DNA from: Paenibacillus sp. Root52
Lineage (GTDB): Bacteria; Bacillota; Bacilli; Paenibacillales; Paenibacillaceae
Direction of reading: 5' to 3'
Assembly (NCBI RefSeq): GCF_001426865.1
Contig: NZ_LMFO01000016.1
Location: forward strand, 1-64,000
DNA: 64,000 bases
This document shows positions 26,474 through 35,876 of this stretch, piece by piece (within the stretch, counting starts at the first letter, position 1; every line of letters starts with the position of its first letter). A model generated the notes under the pieces. That model was not told the DNA's origin. It did no database searches and saw only the letters and a program-made list of their open reading frames with translations. The position numbers were made by a program, and so were the translations under genes.

Positions 26474-26708
26474 TCTATATAAATTAAACTATACATTTAC
26501 ACGAGAACGAAGAGGACAGAAATAACATGGAGAAGCGGAGCGTTCGCCTGAAAGCTTTCTACAAGAAAGCTACCTCGAAAGCATAAGCTATCGCCGGATT
26601 TTCCCTTAGGAAAAGGGAATCAAAAAAATCTGGGGATAACAGCGATCGGAAGGTTATTCTGTCATCGGAGTGGCAAGTGTGAATATTCTTCGGTTCAATT
26701 AATATAGA
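26474..26708 (+). repeat. MITE-like repeat element B
   Basis: A 235-bp non-coding element with imperfect 16-bp terminal inverted repeats: TCTATATAAATTAAAC (26474-26489) and, reversed, TCTATATTAATTGAAC (26708-26693), 14 of 16 matching. Inside are hairpins AGCTTTCT-ACA-AGAAAGCT (26553-26571) and GATT.CCCTT/AAGGG.AATC (26597-26621), and the 17-mer ATGGAGAAGCGGAGCGT (26527-26543) shared with element A. It ends 9 bp before the stop of the minus-strand gene at 26718. I recall near-identical sequences in other Paenibacillus intergenic regions; unverified. Confidence 0.65.
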
Positions 26709-26717
26709 CTTATATAT

Positions 26718-26963
26718 CTAATAGCCTGGGCGGGAAATGAAACGGAATCGGCGCCGATGGAAAAGCGTGTCGGCAATTTCGACAAATTGATTATCGAAGC
26801 GTGTAATTAATCCAATCTCAATATGAGTGTCGCGGTCGTATACCTGTACAGGTACGTGATATTCAAGATGATAGATAAAATCGCTATGTTGAGTCAGTTG
26901 TCCAGTGTCTTCGCGCAAAACCCGCTCACCTTCCTGGGTTAATAAAATATATGATGTAAACAC
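26718..26963 (-). CDS. Conserved-looking small protein of unknown function
   Basis: Encodes 81 residues from a GTG start. The composition is protein-like, with ordered hydrophobic and charged residues (DFIYHLEYHVPVQVYDRD, IGLITRFDNQFVEI, FHRRRFRFISRPGY), suggesting a small beta-rich fold. No clear ribosome site precedes the GTG, which weakens the call. It is on the minus strand between prs and pth, convergent with prs across repeat element B. I do not recognise the family. Confidence 0.55.
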   Translation of the reverse strand: MFTSYILLTQEGERVLREDTGQLTQHSDFIYHLEYHVPVQVYDRDTHIEIGLITRFDNQFVEIADTLFHRRRFRFISRPGY

Positions 26964-27097
26964 GGATATAAGATCAACTAAAGATGCAGCAGTTGAAATT
27001 ATAGATCGTTAAACGGAACTTCACTTTCTAGATATTATATGAAATATAACAAATGAAGTCTATGCTACAGCTCAAGTGATGCCAAGGAGGAAACGAG

Positions 27098-27658
27098 ATG
27101 AAGTGGATTGTTGGCCTCGGAAATCCGGGCTCTAACTACGCCAAAACCCGTCATAATATTGGCTTTATGGCGCTCGATCGACTGGCAGATCGTCATAATA
27201 TCTCCATTACCCAAAGTAAATGCAAAGCGTTGATTGGAGAGGGCAACATTGGCGGTGTCAAAACGGTATTGATTAAACCCATGACATTCATGAATTTGTC
27301 CGGTGAGTCGGTACGAGCCTATATGGATTTTTATAAGGTAAGTCTGGAAGATCTAATCGTTGTGTATGATGACATGGACACGGAAATTGGTAAAGTGAGA
27401 TTGCGTTATCAAGGTAGTGCAGGTGGACATAACGGAATTAAGTCTATTATTCAGCATACAGGTACACAGCAGTTTAACCGGGTACGCATGGGAATATCCC
27501 GTCCAGAACCTGGACATGCCATTGTAGACTACGTTCTTTCGACATTTATGAAGAAGGAAAAGGAAGCACTCGAACAGACGATTGAACAGACCTGTGATGC
27601 ACTTGAACACAGCCTGAATCATACGTTTGAGCAAACGATGGCTAAATTCAACGGGTAG
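27098..27658 (+). CDS. pth: Peptidyl-tRNA hydrolase
   Basis: Encodes 186 residues, the usual length, with AAGGAGG upstream. It releases peptides from prematurely dropped peptidyl-tRNA. Motifs are VGLGNPGSNYAKTRHNIGF (catalytic His20 region), KPMTFMNLSGESV, YDDMD and GSAGGHNGIKSI. Position before fin and mfd equals spoVC in B. subtilis. Confidence 0.97.
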   Translation: MKWIVGLGNPGSNYAKTRHNIGFMALDRLADRHNISITQSKCKALIGEGNIGGVKTVLIKPMTFMNLSGESVRAYMDFYKVSLEDLIVVYDDMDTEIGKVRLRYQGSAGGHNGIKSIIQHTGTQQFNRVRMGISRPEPGHAIVDYVLSTFMKKEKEALEQTIEQTCDALEHSLNHTFEQTMAKFNG

Positions 27659-27667
27659 TTGATTCTA

Positions 27668-27828
27668 GGGCGTGTCTGAAAACTCCGAAGGGAGCAGATT
27701 TTGGCGAATTTTCGTTCCAGGCAAGGAAGTTTTCCGCAGGCGTGCCGGGGCACGTCAAGGAGAAGTGACGCAGCAGGGGGCGAATAAGGCGGTAAAAGAT
27801 GCACTTCAGCGAGTTGTCAGACACGGCC
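27668..27828. mobile_element. Small MITE-like element C with terminal inverted repeats
   Basis: A 161-bp segment between pth and fin ends in inverted repeats: CGTGTCTGAAAACTC (27671-27685) against the reverse of GAGTTGTCAGACACG (27811-27825), 14 of 15 matching, with GG/CC beyond. The interior is GC-richer with a CGTGCC-GG-GGCACG hairpin. No clear target duplication is seen. It is too short for a transposase and would be a non-autonomous element. An open frame runs through it but has no ribosome site. Confidence 0.65.
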
Positions 27829-27919
27829 TGGCATTATTGGCAAAAATGATCATAAACTGGGTTCGATTCAGTCTAAATGGGCATACTGGACGTATAAACT
27901 AGGTTCAGGAGGCATAAAC

Positions 27920-28150
27920 ATGTCAGTGAATTATGTATGCAGGCATTGCCGTACCTTTATAGGACAAATCGATTCTACCGGTATAACGGAAGCGCAATTA
28001 GGCTTTCATTTCTTGACCCCCGACGAGCGTAGGGATATAATAGCGTATAATTCGGGTGGAGATATCACCGTTCGGATTACATGTGACTATTGCAAAGAAG
28101 CACTGGAACTTAATCCAGAGCTGAGTCTGCTCGCTAGTCCTCTTCAATAG
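27920..28150 (+). CDS. fin: Anti-sigma-F factor Fin
   Basis: Encodes 76 residues with AGGAGG upstream. Two CxxC pairs (C7/C10 and C55/C58) form a zinc fold, and the LGFHFLTPDERRDII block is the family core. In B. subtilis Fin (YabK) binds sigma-F in the forespore to let sigma-G take over. With csfB, this window encodes two such sigma-switch proteins. Confidence 0.93.
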   Translation: MSVNYVCRHCRTFIGQIDSTGITEAQLGFHFLTPDERRDIIAYNSGGDITVRITCDYCKEALELNPELSLLASPLQ

Positions 28151-28187
28151 AGTGACGTGGTAGTGACAATACGTAATGACAGATGAT

Positions 28188-28216
28188 GGAGGTAGCGGAA
28201 TACCGCTCCACCTTTA
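28188..28216 (+). terminator. Possible fin terminator
   Basis: GGAGGTAGCGG pairs with CCGCTCCACC around AATA with one bulge, followed by only TTTA. It is weak as an intrinsic terminator. Confidence 0.4.
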
Positions 28217-28428
28217 TAGCCTTGGCAGCCTGCTGAGGCTTCTTTTCAGTTGAACTGGAATTGTATTTTGGCTGATCAACGTCAAGGCACATCAAGCAGA
28301 TGTGGCAAAACAGCGAATAATCCTTTATGATGAAACAGGGTAAAAAGGGATTTGTATCCAATTTTAAGAATGTTGTATTGCGCTTTGTGCGCTAGATAAC
28401 CAAGTAAGTTATAAGAGAGGTGCCCCTT

Positions 28429-31400
28429 TTGTTACAAGCACTTATACAAGCTTTTTCCAAAGATCCTGACTTCGGATCCATAACTGCCGGTATTACATCC
28501 GGGATGAAAGAGCAGTTGGTATCCGGTCTATCCGGATCAGCACGTCAAATCATGCTGGCTGCCTTACATCAAGAGATGAACCGGCCTTTGCTCGTCGTTA
28601 CGCACAATATGTTTTCTGCACAAAAAATTGCAGAAGATTTACAGGAAGCGCTTTCACCAGATCGGGTGTTGCTCTATCCTGCCAATGAACTTGTCGCCGC
28701 TGAAGCTGCTGTTTCCAGTCCGGAAACACTAGGTCAGCGTATTGATGTGTTGGTTCGCTGCGCCCAAGGTTTTCGGGGCGTTGTTGTTATTCCTTTTTCC
28801 GGGGTACAGCGGTATCTTCCGCTTCCAGAAGTCATGGCAAAAGCCCAAATCACAGTTAAACAAGGAAGTACGCTTGAGCTAGATGCCTTCCTGCTGGAAA
28901 TGGTGAAGCTAGGTTACGAGCGCGTAGAACGCGTAGAATCCCGCGGTGAGATGAGTGTACGTGGTGGGATCATTGACTTCTATCCGGTTACATCGCCGAT
29001 TGCTTACCGGGTGGAGTTGTTTGACGATGAGATCGATTCGATTCGAACCTTTGATCCTACGGATCAGCGTTCTATTGAGCGGATAGAAGAAGTCATTGTA
29101 CTGCCGTGCAAAGAGTTGATCGCAGATCGTGAACGCATGGAGAAGGCTGCAGATGCGGCTGTTATTTTGCTGGAACAACAACTTGAGAAGATGACAGATC
29201 GGCAGGCGAAGCTGCGTCTCCGTGAAGAGATTCATCGCGAAATTGAGATGCTTCGTCAGCATGTATACTTCTCAGAGATGTATAAATATATCTCACCACT
29301 CTATCCAGAGCACAAGACCATTTACGATTATATGCCTGAGGATACGTTACTTGTACTCGATGAGCCTGCAAGACTTGCTGAGACATCTAAACAGTTGGAT
29401 CGGGATGAATCTGAATGGAATCTGCATTTGATGCAAAATGGTAAGACACTACCTGACCTGCATTTATCGGCTGATGGAGATGAGCTTCTGTATGAACGCC
29501 CATTCCAGACGATATTTATGTCTATCTTCTTACGTCAGGTTCCACACACGCAGCCACAGAACATTCTGAACTTTATCAGCCGGGGTATGCAGGATTTCCA
29601 CGGGCAAATGAATGTACTTAAGGCAGAGATGGAGCGCTGGCAGAAGGCTGGAGTTCATGTATTGATGCTGGCGAGTGGTGAGGAAAGGCTCGACCGTATG
29701 CGTCGGGTATTGCAGGATTATGACATACCAGAACCTGAGATGCTCATTGGTAATTTGCAAACAGGATTCGAGATGCCATCCATTCAATTGGCCGTTGTTA
29801 CGGAAGGGGAGATGTTCTCCCAGAAGCAGCGGAAAGTACGGAAACCAATTCGAAACGTGGACAATGCGGAGCGAATTAAATCATATAGTGAGCTGAAAGT
29901 GGGCGATTATGTCGTCCACCAAAATCACGGTATCGGTAAATACATGGGGATCGGTACCCTTGAGGTAGCTGGTATCCATAAGGACTACATGCATATTTTG
30001 TATGCGGGTGGAGACAAACTGTCTGTACCGATCGAGCAGATTGATCTGATTCAGAAATATGTGGGCTCAGAAGAGAAGGAGCCTAAGATTTATAAGCTCG
30101 GTGGCAACGAATGGACACGGGTAAAAAACAAAGTTCGTTCATCGGTACAGGATATTGCCGACGATCTAATCAAACTCTATGCAGAGCGGCAAACGTCCAA
30201 GGGATACGGCTTCGAGAAGGACTCTGCAGAACAGCAGGAGTTCGAGGACATGTTCCCGTATGATGAGACGCGTGACCAGATGCGTGCAATTGAGGAAATC
30301 AAGAAAGACATGGAACAAAATCGTCCGATGGATCGTTTATTGTGTGGGGATGTCGGCTACGGCAAAACTGAGGTTGCGATCCGTGCAGCCTTCAAAGCAG
30401 CGATTGAAGGGAAACAGGTTGCTGTGCTCGTGCCTACCACGATTTTGGCACAACAGCACTATGAGACATTCCGTGAACGTTTCTCAGGTTACCCATTCAA
30501 CATCAACGTGCTTAGCCGATTCCGTTCTCGCAAAGAACAAAATGAAACGGCCAAGGGTATCAAGCAGGGTACAGTTGATATTGTTATCGGCACTCATCGC
30601 TTATTGTCACAGGATCTTGTGTTCAAGGATCTGGGATTGCTCATCGTGGATGAAGAGCAGCGCTTTGGTGTAACCCATAAGGAGAAGTTGAAAAAACTCA
30701 AAACAAACGTGGATGTGTTGACCCTTACGGCAACGCCAATTCCGCGTACATTACACATGTCTATGCTTGGAGTCCGTGATCTGTCTGTCATTGAGACACC
30801 GCCAGAGAATCGGTTCCCTGTGCAGACCTATGTGGTTGAACACAGTCAAGCACTGGTTCGAGAAGCCATTGAGCGTGAACTGGCTCGTGGTGGTCAGGTC
30901 TATTACCTGTACAATCGTGTTCAAGGTATCCAGGAAATGGCTGCCGAAATTTCTGAGTTGGTTCCAGAAGCGAAGGTTGGCGTGGGGCACGGTCAGATGT
31001 CCGAGACGGAGCTGGAGAAGACGATTCTAGACTTCTTGGATGGCGAGTACGATGTGCTGGTCAGCACCAGTATCATCGAGACAGGTGTCGATATTCCAAA
31101 CGTTAATACGTTAATCGTTCATGACGCAGACAAAATGGGACTCTCCCAGTTGTACCAGTTGCGTGGACGCGTGGGTCGATCCAACCGGATTGCTTATGCG
31201 TACTTTACGTACCAACGGGATAAGGTACTGACTGAAGTGGCAGAGAAACGTATGCAATCCATCAAAGAATTCACCGAGCTGGGCTCTGGGTTCAAGATTG
31301 CAATGCGCGACTTGTCGATTCGAGGTGCAGGTAACCTGCTTGGAGCAGAGCAGCATGGCTTCATTGCTTCCGTGGGATTCGATCTGTATTCTCAGATGCT

Positions 31401-31956
31401 TGCTGAGGAAATTAACAAACGGAAAGTGACGATGCTGGGTGAAGAGCCTGTACCTTCCGACCAATGGAATACAACGCTTGATCTTAGTATTGATGCATAT
31501 TTGCCGTCTGATTATATCTATGACAGCATTCAGAAGATTGAAATTTACAAAAAGGTGGCCGTTATCTCTTCCTTCGATGATGCAATGGAGCTGGAAGATG
31601 AGTTAGTCGATCGTTTCGGTGATCTTCCAGAAGCAGTTATTAACCTAATGGCTGTGGCGAGGCTCAAAGTTTACGGCAAAATCTATGGAATTGAGTCTAT
31701 TACACAGCGTGGGGATGACCTTACGGTGAAGTTCTATGAAGGTCGTGAACACGCATTCGAGCTCTCCAATATTGCACACATTGGAAATCAGTTCGAAAGA
31801 CGTGTACAATTTGAACAAGGACCCCATATGCTTATTCATGTCAAAGGCAAAGGGCTTGGGGACAAGCAACTCATGGAACTAGTGGAGAAATTCCTGGAAT
31901 CCATGAAAAGTGCTTTTAAATCAAAGGGGGAACTAAAAGATGTTACAAAAGTATAA
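28429..31956 (+). CDS. mfd: Transcription-repair coupling factor
   Basis: Encodes about 1175 residues from the TTG at 28429, with GAGAGGTG 8 nt upstream. Mfd removes RNA polymerase stalled at lesions and recruits UvrA. It has the N-terminal UvrB-like part, an RNAP-interaction domain near KVGDYVVHQNHGIGKYMG, the translocase motor with GDVGYGKTEVAIRAAF (Walker A), DEEQRFG (Walker B) and LTATPIPRTLHMSM, and the C-terminal UvrA-binding-site mask. It overlaps the next gene by 17 nt. Confidence 0.97.
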   Translation: MLQALIQAFSKDPDFGSITAGITSGMKEQLVSGLSGSARQIMLAALHQEMNRPLLVVTHNMFSAQKIAEDLQEALSPDRVLLYPANELVAAEAAVSSPETLGQRIDVLVRCAQGFRGVVVIPFSGVQRYLPLPEVMAKAQITVKQGSTLELDAFLLEMVKLGYERVERVESRGEMSVRGGIIDFYPVTSPIAYRVELFDDEIDSIRTFDPTDQRSIERIEEVIVLPCKELIADRERMEKAADAAVILLEQQLEKMTDRQAKLRLREEIHREIEMLRQHVYFSEMYKYISPLYPEHKTIYDYMPEDTLLVLDEPARLAETSKQLDRDESEWNLHLMQNGKTLPDLHLSADGDELLYERPFQTIFMSIFLRQVPHTQPQNILNFISRGMQDFHGQMNVLKAEMERWQKAGVHVLMLASGEERLDRMRRVLQDYDIPEPEMLIGNLQTGFEMPSIQLAVVTEGEMFSQKQRKVRKPIRNVDNAERIKSYSELKVGDYVVHQNHGIGKYMGIGTLEVAGIHKDYMHILYAGGDKLSVPIEQIDLIQKYVGSEEKEPKIYKLGGNEWTRVKNKVRSSVQDIADDLIKLYAERQTSKGYGFEKDSAEQQEFEDMFPYDETRDQMRAIEEIKKDMEQNRPMDRLLCGDVGYGKTEVAIRAAFKAAIEGKQVAVLVPTTILAQQHYETFRERFSGYPFNINVLSRFRSRKEQNETAKGIKQGTVDIVIGTHRLLSQDLVFKDLGLLIVDEEQRFGVTHKEKLKKLKTNVDVLTLTATPIPRTLHMSMLGVRDLSVIETPPENRFPVQTYVVEHSQALVREAIERELARGGQVYYLYNRVQGIQEMAAEISELVPEAKVGVGHGQMSETELEKTILDFLDGEYDVLVSTSIIETGVDIPNVNTLIVHDADKMGLSQLYQLRGRVGRSNRIAYAYFTYQRDKVLTEVAEKRMQSIKEFTELGSGFKIAMRDLSIRGAGNLLGAEQHGFIASVGFDLYSQMLAEEINKRKVTMLGEEPVPSDQWNTTLDLSIDAYLPSDYIYDSIQKIEIYKKVAVISSFDDAMELEDELVDRFGDLPEAVINLMAVARLKVYGKIYGIESITQRGDDLTVKFYEGREHAFELSNIAHIGNQFERRVQFEQGPHMLIHVKGKGLGDKQLMELVEKFLESMKSAFKSKGELKDVTKV

Positions 31957-33094
31957 AACAGTGAAGAAAGTACTGTCCGTGAGTATGGTTGCAGTGCTGT
32001 CTTTATCACTGCTAGCAGCATGTGGTAAGAAGGAAGAAGCAACAACACCAGAATCAACAGACACAAGCGCAGTTGTAGCAACATATGATGGCGGTACAAT
32101 CACAGCCAATGAATTCGACATGGAACAGCGTGTGATGAAATTCCTGTATCCAGAATATGCACAAATGATGGACATGGATGACTTCAAAGACTACTTGGTT
32201 CGCCAAGAAATTGCATACAAATATCTGAGTGAAAATGCGAGCGATGAAGCGAAAGCGGAAGGTTCCAAAGTGGCTACTGAGCAATTCGACAAAATGAAGG
32301 CTCAAGTTCCAGAAGAACAATGGCCGGAAATGCTGAAGGCGCAGAACCTTACGGATGATAACATTAAGGATTATATGACTCGGATCATGACCGTGATTAA
32401 GGATAAAGAGACTGGCGTAACAGAAGACGACATGAAGGCTGAGTTTGATAAAAATAAAGAGCAGTATACGACGGCTTCCGTTCGTCATGTACTGATCAAC
32501 TTCACGGATCCAAAAACACAAAAAGAGCGCAAAAAAGAAGATGCACTTAAAATTGCTGAAGAAGTAAAAGCAAAACTGGATGGAGGAGCAGATTTCGCAG
32601 AAGTTGCGAAGGAGTATTCTGAAGATCCAGGATCTGCAGACAAAGGTGGTTTGTATGAGAACGCGGCTGTTGCTCAGTGGGTGGAAGCATTTAAACAAGC
32701 AGCAATCACGTTGCCTTTGAATAAAATCAGCGATCCAGTGGAAACGGAGTATGGCTATCATGTCATGAAAGTAGAAGCACGTACAGATGCATATGACAAA
32801 ATGACAGCTGAGCAAAAAGACAGCATTAAGAGTTCCATTGCTGCTGCCAAAATTGATACGTTCATGACAGGTGGCGAATTGGATAAACTCGTAAAAGAAG
32901 TGAACCTGCCAAAAACAGATAAAGCTGAAGAAGGTAGCACAGAAGGTACAGAAGGAACAGGAACAGATACACAAACGGGAACCGAAGGTGAATCCAAAAC
33001 GGATGACACTAAAGGTACAGATACCAAAACAGATGCAGGTACAACAGATCAAGACGCAACAACAAGTGAAGGTACAGATTCAAGCAGCAAGTAA
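31940..33094 (+). CDS. PrsA-like foldase lipoprotein (parvulin peptidyl-prolyl isomerase)
   Basis: Encodes 384 residues. A lipoprotein signal peptide ends in LAAC (Cys28). A SurA-like N-domain is followed by a parvulin/PpiC domain (about 177-282) with SVRHVLINF, AEVAKEYSEDPGSADKGG and VETEYGYHVMKV. The last 55 residues are a Thr/Glu/Gly/Asp-rich, probably disordered tail. It would fold secreted proteins outside the membrane. AAAGGGGG precedes the ATG within the mfd end. Confidence 0.93.
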   Translation: MLQKYKTVKKVLSVSMVAVLSLSLLAACGKKEEATTPESTDTSAVVATYDGGTITANEFDMEQRVMKFLYPEYAQMMDMDDFKDYLVRQEIAYKYLSENASDEAKAEGSKVATEQFDKMKAQVPEEQWPEMLKAQNLTDDNIKDYMTRIMTVIKDKETGVTEDDMKAEFDKNKEQYTTASVRHVLINFTDPKTQKERKKEDALKIAEEVKAKLDGGADFAEVAKEYSEDPGSADKGGLYENAAVAQWVEAFKQAAITLPLNKISDPVETEYGYHVMKVEARTDAYDKMTAEQKDSIKSSIAAAKIDTFMTGGELDKLVKEVNLPKTDKAEEGSTEGTEGTGTDTQTGTEGESKTDDTKGTDTKTDAGTTDQDATTSEGTDSSSK

Positions 33095-33136
33095 GGAATT
33101 AACCGTCGTATAGCTGCAATTCTGGACAAGCATGAT

Positions 33137-33177
33137 AAGGAGTAAGGGGGACTTTTAGCCTCCCTTACTCCTTTTTA
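33137..33177 (+). terminator. Terminator after PrsA-like gene
   Basis: AAGGAGTAAGGGGG pairs with CCTCCCTTACTCCTT (one bulge), followed by TTTTT. Confidence 0.9.
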
Positions 33178-33270
33178 TATTCAATCTCAGAGTGAATAGG
33201 TAGATGGTCATTTTCTTGCGAAAGAACACAACTATATTCTACAAACCATGTATAAGGAAATGGGAACAGA

Positions 33271-33298
33271 TGAATACTATGGTCAAGATATCACACTA
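33271..33298 (+). promoter_or_regulatory. Candidate spoVT promoter (sigma-G type)
   Basis: TGAATA, 15 bp, CACACTA resembles sigma-G promoters (GnATR-N15-CAKnnTA) with one mismatch in the -10. spoVT is a sigma-G gene in B. subtilis. Confidence 0.5.
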
Positions 33299-33375
33299 AA
33301 CGTTCTGGGACTTTCCTCTACCCATTAAGGAACAGTAGTTGAAAAATCTTCTCGAGAAAGTGGGGCAACATGTAA

Positions 33376-33918
33376 ATGAAAGCTACTGGTATTGTCCGTC
33401 GTATAGATGACCTGGGTCGTGTGGTCATTCCAAAAGAAATTCGTCGTACGCTACGTATCCGTGAAGGAGATCCGCTTGAAATCTTTGTGGATCGAGATGG
33501 AGAAGTTATTCTTAAAAAGTACTCCCCGATTGGTGAGCTTGGTGATTTTGCTAAGGAATATGCGGAGTCCTTGTATGAAAGTACAGGTCATGTCACGTTA
33601 ATCTCTGACCGGGATACTATCATCACGGTAGCTGGTGGCTCCAAGAAGGAATATTTGGACAAGCAGGTAGGCCAGTTGGTTGAGAACTGTATGGAAAACC
33701 GTAAAACCATTATCGAGACCAATAATGGATCTTATGAAATTAGCAAAGATCATGACGAGACGTTATCTTCCTTTGTTATTGCGCCAATCATATCCGGTGG
33801 AGATCCGATCGGAACCGTCGTTCTGTTCAATAAGGATGAGTCGGTGAAGATGTCACAGATGGAAATTAAAATGTCAGAGACTGCTGCTGGTTTTCTCGGT
33901 AAACAGATGGAACAATAA
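33376..33918 (+). CDS. spoVT: Stage V sporulation regulator SpoVT
   Basis: Encodes 180 residues. It has an AbrB-like swapped-hairpin domain (about 1-50, MKATGIVRRIDDLGRVVIPKEIRRTLRI) and a C-terminal GAF-like domain (about 55-180). SpoVT modulates sigma-G-dependent forespore genes. A candidate sigma-G promoter lies about 80 bp upstream and a terminator follows. Confidence 0.96.
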   Translation: MKATGIVRRIDDLGRVVIPKEIRRTLRIREGDPLEIFVDRDGEVILKKYSPIGELGDFAKEYAESLYESTGHVTLISDRDTIITVAGGSKKEYLDKQVGQLVENCMENRKTIIETNNGSYEISKDHDETLSSFVIAPIISGGDPIGTVVLFNKDESVKMSQMEIKMSETAAGFLGKQMEQ

Positions 33919-33927
33919 AGTTCAAAC

Positions 33928-33961
33928 AACTCCTGGTGCCTATAGGCAGACAGGAGTTTTT
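33928..33961 (+). terminator. spoVT terminator
   Basis: AACTCCTG pairs with CAGGAGTT, with an inner TGCC-TATA-GGCA hairpin, then a T run. Confidence 0.85.
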
Positions 33962-34088
33962 ATTTTGAGAACCCTCTAACTCAAAGACAATATAGGCAGA
34001 AAAACGGAATTCGTCTACGCAGGCCCAGCCAGTTATAATAACAGGAGATTGTTATTGATCCAGATGTATGGATACGCAGGAGGGACTT

Positions 34089-35876
34089 ATGAAACAGCCA
34101 TCAACAGGATCAAGGCTGCTGCAGGGCGCATTTGTGCTAGGACTTGCCGCCATTATCTCCAAAATCATTGGTGCCTTTCAGAAAATTCCGCTACAGAATC
34201 TAGGCGGAGACGGCGTTTTCGGTATATATAACACGGTGTATCCGTTCTATATGATGGTGATTACCATTGGGGCTGCGGGGCTACCTGTTGCCATATCCAA
34301 ATTCGTGGCTGAACAGCACGTACTTGGTAGACCGGAAGAGGGAAGGCGAATCATACGATTGTCATCTATGCTGCTAGGTGGAATCGGATTAGTGTTAGCA
34401 GTCTTGATGTATACAGGGGCTCCTTGGATCGGAAAATGGATCGGGAATGGACATGTTATTCCATCGATCCGTGCTGCCGCACTGGCTTTACTGGTCGTTC
34501 CATTGATGACGGGACTGCGCGGGTATTTTCAGGGGATGCAGCAGATGGTGCCTACAGCCGTATCACAGGTCGTAGAACAGATCATTCGAGTCACAGTGAT
34601 GATTGTGCTGCTGCTGTGGCTCATGGCACGTGAGGCTTCGCTAGATACGATTGCCGCTGGGGCGATGCTGGGTTCGTTTGCGGGTGGTGTAGCTGGACTA
34701 CTGGCGATGCTTATGTATGGATCCCGCCATCGGAAGCAAATACGGAACCTGGTTCAAGGGAAGAGTCCTGAAGATCAAGGCAGTAGGAACGAGCTGAGTT
34801 CTGAAGTAGCAACGGTTGATGATTCGAGGCTTACTGGTTCAACGATGTCGATCGAAAGTAACGTGTTGAACGCAGATGAAGCGGTGGGTGTAGATGCAAA
34901 AGGTCGAATAGTTGGCGCTGCTGAGCATCAGCGTTCCAATAGAGAGTGGATTCGAGCCTTGCTTGTTTATGCAATCCCGGTCTGCCTTGGATCTCTGGCT
35001 GTGCCTTTGATGAATCTGGTGGACACGTTCACCGTACCGCGGTTATTACAACAAGAGGGATTAAACGAGCTACAGTCTATGGTCTCGTTCGGCATATATA
35101 ACCGGGGATTACCGCTCGTTCAGATGGTGACGATGTTAGCAATGTCACTTTCGGTGCTCTTTATTCCGGCAATGGCCGAAGCCAAGCTTCGTGGCGGGCC
35201 AGAAGCCGTGAGACAGCAAGCGAGCCTGGCGCTGCGCTGGTTCTGGTTGATCGGCTTGGCAGCATCCGCAGGACTCGCGGTGCTGGCGGAGCCGATTAAC
35301 CGCATGCTGTACGGTGATGCCGCAGGCACCGAAGCACTGCGGTACATGGCGCTGACGGCAGCGGGCAGCACCGTCAGCATCATTGCAGCAGCGCTGCTGC
35401 AAGGGCTTGGCAGCGTGCGCGCACCCGCGTTCAGCATGCTGGCCGCCGCAGGCGTCAAGGTGCTGCTGAACGTCTGGCTTGTGCCGGCGCTGGGCATCGT
35501 CGGCGCGGCCATGGCTGGGGCAGCCGCCTATATGCTGGCGGCTGCCCTGAATGTGGCGCTACTGGCGCGATACAGCGCCCTGCGCCTAGCCCCTAGCGCC
35601 GTCCTGGCGAAGCCGGCGCTGGTTATTGCCGCCATGAGCTTGGCGGCGGCAGGCATGGCCTGGGCCACCGAAGCGCTGCTCGGTGGCATGGGAATCGCGG
35701 CTGACCGCAGGATCGCCGCGGTAGGCGTCAGCCTGCTTGGCGTAGCCGCAGGCACAGCCGTGTTTGTGCTAGCGGCCGCGCGCGCAGGCCTGCTCACTGC
35801 TGCAGAGCTGATGGCTGTGCCCAAGGTTGGGTCACGCCTAGCCAAAATTTTACGCAGCCTGCGGGTGCTGCGCTAA
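34089..35876 (+). CDS. yabM: MATE/MOP-type flippase, YabM/SpoVB-like
   Basis: Encodes about 595 residues from the ATG at 34089 with AGGAGGG just upstream; B. subtilis YabM is about 530. It has about 14 membrane segments of the polysaccharide-biosynthesis flippase family (SKIIGAFQKIPLQNLGGDGVFGIYNTVYPFY, GLPVAISKFVAE, GYFQGMQQMVPTA). A hydrophilic loop at about 220-290 is longer than usual. The C-terminal third (about 35200-35870) is strikingly GC- and Ala-rich. Probable lipid-linked glycan export; substrate unknown. Confidence 0.88.
   Translation: MKQPSTGSRLLQGAFVLGLAAIISKIIGAFQKIPLQNLGGDGVFGIYNTVYPFYMMVITIGAAGLPVAISKFVAEQHVLGRPEEGRRIIRLSSMLLGGIGLVLAVLMYTGAPWIGKWIGNGHVIPSIRAAALALLVVPLMTGLRGYFQGMQQMVPTAVSQVVEQIIRVTVMIVLLLWLMAREASLDTIAAGAMLGSFAGGVAGLLAMLMYGSRHRKQIRNLVQGKSPEDQGSRNELSSEVATVDDSRLTGSTMSIESNVLNADEAVGVDAKGRIVGAAEHQRSNREWIRALLVYAIPVCLGSLAVPLMNLVDTFTVPRLLQQEGLNELQSMVSFGIYNRGLPLVQMVTMLAMSLSVLFIPAMAEAKLRGGPEAVRQQASLALRWFWLIGLAASAGLAVLAEPINRMLYGDAAGTEALRYMALTAAGSTVSIIAAALLQGLGSVRAPAFSMLAAAGVKVLLNVWLVPALGIVGAAMAGAAAYMLAAALNVALLARYSALRLAPSAVLAKPALVIAAMSLAAAGMAWATEALLGGMGIAADRRIAAVGVSLLGVAAGTAVFVLAAARAGLLTAAELMAVPKVGSRLAKILRSLRVLR

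Noticed and set aside
27672..27902. Open frame of 76 codons through the MITE-like element before fin
   Set aside because: It runs through the inverted-repeat element, has no ribosome site, and is better explained as a chance frame.
32054..33052. Very long reverse-strand frame (332 codons) opposite the PrsA-like gene
   Set aside because: Cys/Phe-rich translation with no motif; an antisense artefact of the forward coding sequence.
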